DNA of 15,006 nucleotides, from assembly GCA_025934335.1 (NCBI GenBank), contig JAICYG010000054.1, positions 1 to 15,006 of the forward strand. The letters run 5' to 3'. The DNA is from Thermoleophilia bacterium (GTDB taxonomy: Bacteria; Actinomycetota; Thermoleophilia; Gaiellales; Gaiellaceae). Numbering within the stretch: the stretch's first letter is position 1; the number at the start of each line of letters is the position of its first letter. A program made the position numbers and the translations under genes. The notes beneath the pieces are model-generated. The model did not search any database. It was not told the DNA's origin and was given only the letters and a program-made list of their open reading frames with translations. Positions 7,787 to 14,418 of this stretch are shown here, one piece after another.

Positions 7787-7792
7787 ACTCTA
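7787..7792 (-). promoter_or_regulatory. Putative -10 box (TAGAGT) of a leaderless M24 transcript
   Basis: On the minus strand TAGAGT fits the actinobacterial TANNNT pattern and is followed by exactly 7 nt (CGAGCTC) and then the ATG at 7779. No ribosome-binding site is present in the 28-bp intergenic space. Confidence 0.5.
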
Positions 7793-7794
7793 AC

Positions 7795-7800
7795 TACACT
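7795..7800 (+). promoter_or_regulatory. Putative -10 box (TACACT) of a leaderless amidohydrolase transcript
   Basis: TACACT fits TANNNT and is followed by 7 nt (CGGCCGG) and the ATG at 7808. It is 2 bp from the opposing -10 box of the M24 gene, so the two promoters are nearly mirror images. No ribosome-binding site precedes the ATG. Confidence 0.5.
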
Positions 7801-7807
7801 CGGCCGG

Positions 7808-8953
7808 ATGGACGCGCGCGCCAGGGCGCTCGAGCTGGTGGAACAGTGGCGGGAGGAGCTGCAGCGGCTTCTGCCCGCCGGCGCGGACGTCTTCGATGCG
7901 CACCTGCACCTCGGGCACGACATCGACGGCATGATCGGCGACTACGACCAGCTCGAGCAGCTGATGACCGACTACGGGATCTCGCGGGCGTTCATGTTCT
8001 GCCTCGACGAGCCCGACCGTCACCCGTCCTTCACTGCGGCGAACGACCGCACGCTCGCGTATGCCGAGCGCTCGAAGGGGCGGCTGATCCCGTTCGTGCG
8101 CCTCGATCTGAACGAGTCGCCGCTCGAGGAGGCGCGGCGCTGCCTCGACGCGGGCGCTCGCGGGATCAAGCTCCACCCCCGCGCGCAGAAGTTCACGGCG
8201 ACCGACGAGCGGCTCGGGCCCGTGTTCGAGCTCGCAGCCGAGCGGCGCGTGCCCATCCTGATCCACGCGGGGCGCGGCCTGCCGCCGATCGCGGAGGGCC
8301 TGCGGGCCCTCGTCGACCGCTATCCGGAGGCGCCGCTGATCCTCGCGCATGCCGGGATCGCCGACATGGCGGCCCTCGCGGCGTGCATGCGCGGCCGCAA
8401 GGGCGTGTTCTTCGACACCTCGACGTGGAGCCCGATCGACCTGCTCGACTTCTATCGCCAGGTGCCGCCGGAACAGGTCGTGTACGCGAGCGACTACCCG
8501 TACGGCCAGCAGCCCGGGTCGCTGCTGATCGCAGTGAAGACCGCGCTCCGCGCCGGCTACTCCGACGACCACCTGCGTGGAATGCTCGCGGGCAACGCGA
8601 ACGCGCTCGCGGACGGGGGCGAGCTGCCCGAACCGAGCGGCTGGACGGGGCCCGACGTCATCTCCGTGCCGCTCCAGCTCCTGCGCATCGAGCAGTACCT
8701 GGCGATGGCGACGCCGCTCCTCTGGTCGCGCCAGCCGGACCAGGTTGGCGTGCTCGGGCTCGCGATCAACGCGTGCGCCGAGCGGAACGGCTACGCAGAG
8801 TCCATCGATCGCGTCCGCGAGCTGCTCGTCGCAGCACGCGATCTATGGGAGACGATCCCCGCCATCGAGGAGGAAGTCGAGGCGCGGCAGACGATGCGCC
8901 TGACGCACCGCCTGGTGCACCTCGCGCAGATCGAGACGGTGACGGCCGCGTGA
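7808..8953 (+). CDS. Amidohydrolase-family (TIM-barrel, amidohydro_2-type) hydrolase with C-terminal helical extension
   Basis: 381 residues, ATG at 7808. The metal-dependent barrel shows the expected ligands in order: DAHLHLG (HxH, about 32-38), GIKLHPR (about 119-125), ILIHAG, LILAHAG, and the late aspartate in VYASDYPYG. This subgroup includes hydrolases and decarboxylases acting on ring or carboxylate substrates. About 100 further residues (roughly 278-381) are helical and Glu/Arg-rich, beyond the usual barrel end. No signal peptide. Its stop overlaps the GTG of the 2Fe-2S subunit gene by 4 nt, so it is coupled to the molybdenum hydroxylase. It may hydrolyse the product or precursor of that enzyme. 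The substrate is not readable from sequence. Confidence 0.85.
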   Translation: MDARARALELVEQWREELQRLLPAGADVFDAHLHLGHDIDGMIGDYDQLEQLMTDYGISRAFMFCLDEPDRHPSFTAANDRTLAYAERSKGRLIPFVRLDLNESPLEEARRCLDAGARGIKLHPRAQKFTATDERLGPVFELAAERRVPILIHAGRGLPPIAEGLRALVDRYPEAPLILAHAGIADMAALAACMRGRKGVFFDTSTWSPIDLLDFYRQVPPEQVVYASDYPYGQQPGSLLIAVKTALRAGYSDDHLRGMLAGNANALADGGELPEPSGWTGPDVISVPLQLLRIEQYLAMATPLLWSRQPDQVGVLGLAINACAERNGYAESIDRVRELLVAARDLWETIPAIEEEVEARQTMRLTHRLVHLAQIETVTAA

Positions 8954-9384
8954 GGCTCGACGTCAACGACCATGCGTACGAGCTGCACTGCGAAGTCGGG
9001 ACGACGCTCGCGGAGGCGCTGCGCGACGAGCTCTCCCTCACCGGCACGAAGATCGCCTGCGGCGAGGGGCACTGCGGCGCCTGCACCGTGCTGGTCGACG
9101 GCGCGCCGGTGCTCTCGTGCATCACGCTCGCACACGCGGTCGGCGATGCGAAGGTGACGACGATCGAGGGTCTGCGCGAGCACCCGATGCTGCGCTCGTT
9201 CGTGCGGGCCGACGCGCTCCAGTGCGGCTTCTGCACGCCGGGGCAGGTCGTGAGCGCGGTCGCGCTCGTCGAGGCGCGCCCCGAGCCGACGACCGAGGAG
9301 ATACGGCACGCCATGGCGGGGAACCTGTGCCGCTGCGGCGCGTACCCGAAGATCGAGGAGGCGATTCGAACGTGGCGAGACTGA
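8950..9384 (+). CDS. Molybdenum hydroxylase 2Fe-2S small subunit (xanthine dehydrogenase family)
   Basis: 144 residues from a GTG (8950) that overlaps the amidohydrolase stop as GTGA. Two [2Fe-2S] clusters are fully specified. The plant-ferredoxin-type N-terminal domain has C37, C42, C45 and C57 (CGEGHCGACTV then SC). The helical domain has C92, C95, C127 and C129 (QCGFCTPGQ then CRCG). This is the electron relay from the Mo site to FAD in the CoxS/PaoA/HcrC family. Length is normal for cytoplasmic members. There is no Tat leader, unlike periplasmic PaoA, so the complex should be cytoplasmic. It precedes the large subunit with a 13-nt overlap. A much longer frame runs open upstream, but it is antisense to the M24 gene and not coding. 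Confidence 0.95.
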   Translation: MRLDVNDHAYELHCEVGTTLAEALRDELSLTGTKIACGEGHCGACTVLVDGAPVLSCITLAHAVGDAKVTTIEGLREHPMLRSFVRADALQCGFCTPGQVVSAVALVEARPEPTTEEIRHAMAGNLCRCGAYPKIEEAIRTWRD

Positions 9385-11582
9385 TCCGCACCGAGAAGGA
9401 AGTCGAAGGTCGGTACGAGGAGGTCTGGCTCGTCGTCGAGGAGGACGCGCTCGAGCAGTGGCCGACCGGCCCCCGCGACGTCGTCGGCCGGCCGGCGGAG
9501 CGCCTCGACGGCTTCGAGCGCGCCTCGGGGCAGGCGGTCTACACGGCGGATCTCGACAAGCCGGGGATGCTCCACACGGCGGTACTCCGGTCGCCGCACC
9601 CGCGCGCCCGCGCGACGGTCGACGTCTCGCCCGCGCTCGGGATGCCGGGCGTGCACGCGGCGCTCGGCCCCGGAGAGGTCGAGCAGCTCTCGGCGGAGTG
9701 CAACTACCAGGGTCAGGCGGTCGCGGCTGTCTGCGCCGACACGCTCGCGCAGGCGCGCGCGGCGGTGCGCGCGATCCGCTGCGACTTCGCGGTGCTCGAG
9801 CCGCTGCTCGACCCGGACGAGGCGGTGCGCCGCGGCGAGCTGCTCGGCGACCCGCGCGTCCGCGAGCGCGGCGACTACGAGCGCGGTCTCGCCGAGGCGG
9901 ACGCCGTCGTCGAGGCCGAGTACCGCACCCAGGTCGTGCTCCACAACTCGATGGAGACCCACCAGGCGGTCGTCGAATGGACACGCGAGGACGCCGTCGA
10001 GGTGCACATCTCGACGCAGTACGTCTGGGGCATCCGCGACGCGGTCGCCGAGGGGCTCGGGCTACCGGCCGACAACGTGCGCGTCGTGTGCCACTACATG
10101 GGGGGCGGTTTCGGGTCGAAGAACTCTCCGGACGACTACACGTTCATCGCCGCGGAGCTCGCGAGGCGCACCCGGCGCCCGGTGAAGTGCGCGCTCACCC
10201 GCCGCGAGGAGAACACCGCCGCGGGCAACCGCAACGCGACGATCCAGCGTCTCACGGTCGGCGCGCGCAGCGACGGCACGCTCACGGCACTCGGCGGCGA
10301 GTTCGTGAACGCGGTCGGCTGGGGCGGCTGGTCGTCAGGCACCGAGGGGCCGATGCAGATGCTCTACGCGTGCCCCAACGTGAAGACGACGACGTACGGC
10401 GCGAAGCTGAACCTGCCGCCGATGAAGGCCTTCCGCGCGCCCGGTTTCGTCGAGGGTACGTTCGGCCTCGAGGCGCTGCTCGACGAGCTCGCCGCGCAGC
10501 TCGACCTCGACCCGCTCGAGCTGCGCCGTCTCAACCACGCCGAGCAGGCGCCCGAAGGCGGCGAGTACAGCGACAAGAACCTGCTCGAGTGCTACCGGCG
10601 AGCCGAGCCCCACTGGGAGCGCCGCCACGAGGTGCGCGCGCGCTCGACCGGGACGGTGAAACGCGGGGTCGGCATGGCTTCGCAGATCTGGTACGGCGGC
10701 GGCGGCCCACCGAGCTACGCGTGGGTGCGCGTCGGTTCCGACGGCCGTGCGGCCGTGGTGACCGCGATGCAGGACATCGGCACCGGCACGCGCACGGCCA
10801 TGGCCCAGATCGCGGCCGAGGAGTTGCGCGTCCCGCTCGAGCACGTATCCGTCTCGCTCGGCGACACGGACCGCGGGCCGTACGCGACGCTGAGCGCAGG
10901 CTCGTCGACGACGCCCTCCGTCGGGCCCGCGGTGCGGGCGGCGGCTGCCGACGCACGCACGCAGATCGAGGAGATCGCCGAGCAACGCGGCCTCCCGAAA
11001 GACGCACCGGTGGCGGCCGTGGTCGACGTCCTCGAGGACGCGCAGATCCTCGGCAAGGGCGCGCGGGGCCCCAACCCGACGGGGATGCAGGTGCTCACGT
11101 TCGGCGTGCAGGTCGCGGAGGTCGCGGTCGACGTCGAGACGGGCGAGGTGTGGGTCGAGCGGATCGCGGCGGTGCACGACGTCGGCCGCGTCATCAACCC
11201 CCTCGGCGCCTCGAGCCAGATCGAGGGCGGGATCATCCAGGGGATCGGCCACACGCTCTCAGAGGAGCGCCTCCACGACCCGGCGACGGGCCGCCTGCTG
11301 ACGACGACGCTCGACGCGTACAAGCTGCCAACGATCGCCGACGTGCCGGAGATCGTCAGCGAGCTCGTCGACGAGCCCGACCGGCACCTGACGAACCTCG
11401 GCTCGAAGGGGCTCGGCGAGCCGCCGATCGTCCCGACGGCAGCCGCGATCGCGAACGCGATCCGCGACGCGACCGGCGCCGACGTGCGGCAGCTGCCGAT
11501 CACGCGGGAGGAGATGCTGCGCGCCCTGCGCGAGGCCGAGGCACGGCAGAAGGAGAAGGTTGGAGCTCCGGCAGGCGTCTGA
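9372..11582 (+). CDS. Molybdenum hydroxylase large, molybdopterin-binding subunit
   Basis: 736 residues from GTG 9372, inside the end of the small-subunit gene. Typical landmarks: RLDGFERASGQAVYTADL (about 44-61) opening the a/b-hammerhead domain, HYMGGGFGSK (241-250), FRAPGFVEG (354-362), MQDIGTGTRTAMAQIAAEEL (466-485), GDTDRGPYATLSAGSSTT (497-514), and the catalytic glutamate E683 in KGLGEPP. These identify an aldehyde oxidase/xanthine dehydrogenase-type Mo hydroxylase, which uses water to hydroxylate an aldehyde or N-heterocycle carbon. The family's specificity loops do not let me choose the substrate. Odd: about 37 acidic, charged residues precede the canonical start; family members usually begin near residue 38. 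Confidence 0.95.
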   Translation: MARLIRTEKEVEGRYEEVWLVVEEDALEQWPTGPRDVVGRPAERLDGFERASGQAVYTADLDKPGMLHTAVLRSPHPRARATVDVSPALGMPGVHAALGPGEVEQLSAECNYQGQAVAAVCADTLAQARAAVRAIRCDFAVLEPLLDPDEAVRRGELLGDPRVRERGDYERGLAEADAVVEAEYRTQVVLHNSMETHQAVVEWTREDAVEVHISTQYVWGIRDAVAEGLGLPADNVRVVCHYMGGGFGSKNSPDDYTFIAAELARRTRRPVKCALTRREENTAAGNRNATIQRLTVGARSDGTLTALGGEFVNAVGWGGWSSGTEGPMQMLYACPNVKTTTYGAKLNLPPMKAFRAPGFVEGTFGLEALLDELAAQLDLDPLELRRLNHAEQAPEGGEYSDKNLLECYRRAEPHWERRHEVRARSTGTVKRGVGMASQIWYGGGGPPSYAWVRVGSDGRAAVVTAMQDIGTGTRTAMAQIAAEELRVPLEHVSVSLGDTDRGPYATLSAGSSTTPSVGPAVRAAAADARTQIEEIAEQRGLPKDAPVAAVVDVLEDAQILGKGARGPNPTGMQVLTFGVQVAEVAVDVETGEVWVERIAAVHDVGRVINPLGASSQIEGGIIQGIGHTLSEERLHDPATGRLLTTTLDAYKLPTIADVPEIVSELVDEPDRHLTNLGSKGLGEPPIVPTAAAIANAIRDATGADVRQLPITREEMLRALREAEARQKEKVGAPAGV

Positions 11583-12369
11583 CACGACTGTCGACGGCGT
11601 CCCGATACACGGCGGCACCGAGGTGGTGCCGCTGCTGCGGGCAGGGCTGCTTCGCGCCGAGACGCTGGTGGACATTCGCGGCGTCGTCTCGCGCGGGGTC
11701 GCGGACGGCCGCATCGGCGCGGGCGTGCCGCTCGCCGAGATCGAGTGCGACCCGCAGGTGCCCGAGGTCCTGCGCGAGGCGTGCAGGCTCGCGGCGAGCC
11801 CGCAGCTCCGCAACATGGGCTCGCTCGGCGGCAACCTGCTGCAGGCGACGCGCTGCTGGTACTGGCGCCTCAACTGGCCCTGCCGCCTGCACGACGGGGA
11901 CGAGTGCTTCGCGCGCGAGGGCGAGCACCGCGAGCACGCGATCTTCGCGAACGACTTCTGCGCATCGGCGCATCCCTCGGACGTGGCCGCCGCGCTGCTC
12001 GCGCTCGACGCGACGCTGACGACGAGCCGGCGAGAGCTGCCACTCGCCGGGCTCTACCGGCTGCCGACGGACGACGACCGGCGGACGACGACGCTCGACC
12101 CCGGTGAGCTGATCCTCGACGTGCGCTACGACAAGCCCGACGCGAGCGTCTACCTGAAGGCGATGGAGCGGAAGCGATGGGCGTTCCCGCTCGTCGGCGT
12201 TGCCGCGGTGCGGCGAGGTGCCACCACGCGCGTCGCACTCGCCGGCGTCGCTCCGATCCCGTGGCTCCTGGACGGCTTCGAGAGCGCGGCGCCGCTGCCG
12301 CGGAACGCGTACAAGGTCGACGTGGCGAAGGCGCTCGTGAAGCGGGCGACGGCGGCGGTCGCTGGGTGA
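11560..12369 (+). CDS. Molybdenum hydroxylase FAD subunit with PaoB/YagS-like 4Fe-4S insert
   Basis: 269 residues from TTG 11560, preceded by AAGGAG 4 nt away and lying 23 nt inside the large-subunit gene. FAD-binding signatures are GGTEVVPLLRAGLL (about 18-31) and MGSLGGNLLQ (86-95). Four cysteines, C99 (RCWYW), C108, C116 and C134 (DFCASAHPSD), match in order the cluster-binding cysteines of PaoB/YagS-type subunits, which carry an additional [4Fe-4S] cluster. It is shorter than usual (family about 290-330): the first 20 or so residues of the FAD domain are missing and the C-terminal CO_deh_flav_C domain is abbreviated. It passes electrons from the 2Fe-2S subunit to an unknown acceptor. Its stop overlaps the cyclophilin GTG as GTGA. 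Confidence 0.9.
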   Translation: MELRQASDTTVDGVPIHGGTEVVPLLRAGLLRAETLVDIRGVVSRGVADGRIGAGVPLAEIECDPQVPEVLREACRLAASPQLRNMGSLGGNLLQATRCWYWRLNWPCRLHDGDECFAREGEHREHAIFANDFCASAHPSDVAAALLALDATLTTSRRELPLAGLYRLPTDDDRRTTTLDPGELILDVRYDKPDASVYLKAMERKRWAFPLVGVAAVRRGATTRVALAGVAPIPWLLDGFESAAPLPRNAYKVDVAKALVKRATAAVAG

Positions 12370-13037
12370 GGCTCCTCGCCGTGGCGGCGCTCGCCGTCGC
12401 GCTCGCCGGCTGCGGCAGCGAGAAGAAGATCCCGGCCTCGCTCGGCACGACGAACGCGACGACGACAACCGACTCCGACGGCTGTCATCCGATCAAGACG
12501 CCGGACCCGGAGGAGCGGCACGCGCCGAAGCCGAAGCGGCCGCTCGACACGTCGAAGACGTACGACGTCACGCTCGAGACGAACTGCGGCAGCTTCACGA
12601 TCCGCCTCGACGTGAAGGACTCGCCGCACGCGACGGCGTCGTTCGTCAGCCTCGTTCGCCGCGGCTACTTCCTGCAGACCATCTTCCACCGCATCGTCCC
12701 CGGCTTCGTGATCCAGGGCGGCGACCCGACCGGCACCGGCACGAGCGGCCCCGGCTACTCCACCGTCGACAAGCCGCCGAAGGACACGAAGTACGTGGAG
12801 GGTGTCGTCGCGATGGCGAAGACGCAGACGGAGCCGGCGGGGACGGCCGGCAGCCAGTTCTTCGTCGTCACCGGCCCTGACGCGGCAACGCTGCCGCCGG
12901 ACTACGCGCTGCTCGGGCACGTGACGAAGGGGCTCGACATCGCGAAGCGGATCAGTAACTTCGGCGACCCGAGCGACCCCTCGGGGTCGCCGCTCCGGCT
13001 CGTCGTGATCGAGAAGGCGACGGTCGACGTCCACTGA
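12366..13037 (+). CDS. Lipoprotein cyclophilin-type peptidyl-prolyl cis-trans isomerase
   Basis: 223 residues from GTG 12366, overlapping the FAD-subunit stop by 4 nt. A short hydrophobic leader ends in lipobox L-A-G-C16, so the mature protein should be lipid-anchored on the outer face of the membrane. A low-complexity Thr-rich linker (to about residue 62) is followed by a cyclophilin domain: IFHRIVPGFVIQGGDPTG (106-123; catalytic R109), GVVAMAKT, and GSQFFVV (162-168). The Trp of human CypA that binds cyclosporin is replaced by Leu in ALLGHV, as in many bacterial forms. It helps fold exported proteins. Its place inside a molybdenum-enzyme operon is unusual, since the hydroxylase looks cytoplasmic. 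The gene ends in TGA, 13 bp before the next start. Confidence 0.92.
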   Translation: MRLLAVAALAVALAGCGSEKKIPASLGTTNATTTTDSDGCHPIKTPDPEERHAPKPKRPLDTSKTYDVTLETNCGSFTIRLDVKDSPHATASFVSLVRRGYFLQTIFHRIVPGFVIQGGDPTGTGTSGPGYSTVDKPPKDTKYVEGVVAMAKTQTEPAGTAGSQFFVVTGPDAATLPPDYALLGHVTKGLDIAKRISNFGDPSDPSGSPLRLVVIEKATVDVH

Positions 13038-13050
13038 GCGGGTAGCGGCC

Positions 13051-13518
13051 GTGGTGCTGGCCGCCGGCGCCTCGACGCGGTACGGCGGCGTCAAGCAGAG
13101 AGAGCTGCTGCCGGCGGTGCTGGCAGCGCTGCGCGAGACGAGCGTCGACGAGGTGGTGGTGGTCGAGGGCGCGCACTCGCTCGAGGCTCCGGGCGCGCGC
13201 ATCGTGCACTGCGCCCAGTGGGAAGACGGGCCGGGGGTCTCGCTCCGCTGCGGCCTCGATGCGCTCGGCGGCGACGTCCGGCGTGCGTTGATCGTGCTGG
13301 CCGACGGGCCGGAGCTCGACCCGCGCGCGATCGAGCGCGTCGCCGCGCACGACGCGCCGGTGGCGGCCGCCTCGTATGACGGAACGCGCAGCCATCCCGT
13401 CGCGCTCGACCGCACGGTCTGGGCCGAGGTGCCGGACGAGGGAGGCCGTGCGCTCGAGCCGGAGCTCGTCGACTGCTCCGACCTGCGCCCGCCGGGCGAC
13501 ATCGACGTCCGTGTCTAG
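13051..13518 (+). CDS. Short MobA/MocA-like nucleotidyltransferase (possible Mo-cofactor cytidylyl- or guanylyltransferase)
   Basis: 155 residues from GTG 13051; no better upstream start exists. The NTP-binding loop is clear: LAAGASTRYGG then K15. Other family positions are VDEVVVVEG, SLRCGLDAL, a metal-site motif ADGPELDP (usually GDxP), SHPVALDR, and a final PPGDIDV. MocA (CTP) and MobA (GTP) proteins are about 190 residues; this one lacks the usual segment between the K of the loop and the VDEVVVV strand, and stops right after the D-I-D motif. Sitting last in a Mo-hydroxylase operon, it probably adds CMP (or GMP) to molybdopterin for that enzyme; this is inference. Its TAG shares a palindromic CTAG with the convergent minus-strand gene. 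Confidence 0.78.
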   Translation: MVLAAGASTRYGGVKQRELLPAVLAALRETSVDEVVVVEGAHSLEAPGARIVHCAQWEDGPGVSLRCGLDALGGDVRRALIVLADGPELDPRAIERVAAHDAPVAAASYDGTRSHPVALDRTVWAEVPDEGGRALEPELVDCSDLRPPGDIDVRV

Positions 13519-13810
13519 GACACGCGCAACCAGGAGCGGCCGCTCGCACGGGCGCACCAGTTGGCGACCGCCGCGAGCGCCGCAGCTCGTCGTCGAGCTC
13601 GAGAAGAGCTGCGCTCGTGCGCAGCCGGGTCAGCTCGTCGGCGAGCCGTCGCGCGTCGCGCTTGTCGAGCTCGCCGGGCGCGAGCGAAGGAAGGAGCGCC
13701 AGGCCCATGCCGCGCGCGGCTTCGCGCACGCGCCTCACGTCGCTCTCGGCGAGCAGGTGAGAGCGGTACACCGACGATCGCCTCGTGCCACGGAACGCGC
13801 GGAGCTCCAT
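13515..13810 (-). pseudogene. Small helical protein of unknown function, apparent 1-nt frameshift
   Basis: From ATG 13810 the frame reads a plausible Arg/Leu-rich helical protein (MELRAFRGTRRSSVYRS..., LAESDVRRVREAARGMGLAL, ELDDEL) up to about base 13580. After that, this frame degenerates into low-complexity Arg/Pro/Ala and runs antisense through the nucleotidyltransferase. The -1 frame takes over at that point with AAVANWCARASGRSWLRVS and stops at TAG 13515-13517, exactly at the convergent gene's end. Inserting one base after GAGCT (near 13580) joins them into about 98 residues. No slippery heptamer is visible, so programmed frameshifting is not supported; a deletion or sequencing error is likelier. 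I do not recognise the family. Last gene of the sigma-factor run, 27 bp after the 68-residue gene. Confidence 0.6.
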
Positions 13811-13837
13811 TGCCCCACGATGCCCGACGCGGCGCGG

Positions 13838-14044
13838 TCAGCAGTCGAGGCTGAGGCGCCACTCGCTGCGCGGCAGCACCGCGAAGGCCTCGCCGTGCTC
13901 GGGCTCCCGGCCGAGCGCGTCCCGCAGCGCCTGCCCGCGCGACTTCCGCGCAGGCAGGCCCGGCCTGCGCGCGACCTCGCCGAGCACGCGCCACTCGTGC
14001 TCGCCGACCCGCTGCAGGACGACGTAGGCGGCGCCGGCGCTCAC
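13838..14044 (-). CDS. Small conserved-looking hypothetical protein
   Basis: 68 residues, GTG start overlapping the VOC gene's stop by 4 nt (GTGA, 14041-14044), which strongly supports that it is real. It has a strand-like start (AAYVVLQRVGEHEWRVLGEV), a basic middle (ARRPGLPARKSRGQALRDALG), and a C-terminal AVLPRSEWRLSL. This resembles short proteins with a W-x-x-x-G-x-V core and a closing A-V-x-x-R-S-x-W-R motif that I associate with actinobacterial genomes, but I cannot name a family. No signal peptide or membrane span. Function unknown; context suggests the stress operon led by the sigma factor. Confidence 0.65.
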   Translation of the reverse strand: MSAGAAYVVLQRVGEHEWRVLGEVARRPGLPARKSRGQALRDALGREPEHGEAFAVLPRSEWRLSLDC

Positions 14045-14415
14045 GCTGCGAGCGGCGAGCCGACCCGCATCAGGTTGCCGCTCCGGTCGACGACCGCGAA
14101 CTCACGCATGCGGTAGTCGGTGTCGACGGGAGCGACGATGCGGCTGCCGGTAGGTGGGTCGGGCTCGACCAGGCCCTGCCACTCGGCGTACAGCGCATCG
14201 GCGTCGTCGACGAAGATGTAGTAGCTCGCGGCGGTCGAGAGCGGGTCGACGTCGGCGTCCGCGTAGAAGTGCAGCTCGATCCCGCCGCGACCGATGATCA
14301 GGTAGTCCCACTCCTCCGGCGGCGCGCCGCGGTTCTCGAAGCCGAGCCGCTCGTAGAACGAGAGCGTCTCGCGCAGATCGCGGCTCGGCAGGATCGGTAC
14401 CGAGCGCTCCGGCAC
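14041..14415 (-). CDS. VOC (glyoxalase/bleomycin-resistance) fold protein
   Basis: 124 residues, GTG start 3 nt after the anti-sigma stop. The opening VPILPSRDLRETLSFYERLGF is the standard first bab-bb unit of the vicinal-oxygen-chelate fold. The second unit appears as YYIFVDDADALYAEWQG and the closing MREFAVVDRSGNLMRVG. The GIELHFYAD segment resembles bleomycin-binding proteins, which sequester drugs rather than catalyse. Candidate metal ligands are few (H near residue 49, E in MREF), so an enzyme activity is uncertain. As part of a sigma/anti-sigma operon, a role in detoxification or antibiotic sequestration is plausible but inferred. Confidence 0.85.
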   Translation of the reverse strand: MPERSVPILPSRDLRETLSFYERLGFENRGAPPEEWDYLIIGRGGIELHFYADADVDPLSTAASYYIFVDDADALYAEWQGLVEPDPPTGSRIVAPVDTDYRMREFAVVDRSGNLMRVGSPLAA

Positions 14416-14418
14416 CGG

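Noticed and set aside
7780..7932. Upstream extension of the M24 peptidase
   Set aside because: The extra 51 residues are Ser/Arg-rich, lie antisense to the amidohydrolase and match nothing in the family.
6844..9384. 846-residue open frame on the plus strand
   Set aside because: Only its last 144 codons are real (the 2Fe-2S subunit). The rest is antisense to the M24 peptidase or out of frame with the amidohydrolase and has Arg/Ala/Asp-rich shadow composition.
9458..12019. 853-residue plus-strand open frame overlapping the Mo hydroxylase
   Set aside because: It is the out-of-frame shadow of the large and FAD subunits, low-complexity Arg/Ala/Gly, with no recognisable domain.
13570..13590. Programmed -1 ribosomal frameshift
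   Set aside because: There is no slippery heptamer and no obvious downstream pseudoknot; a deletion or sequence error is simpler.
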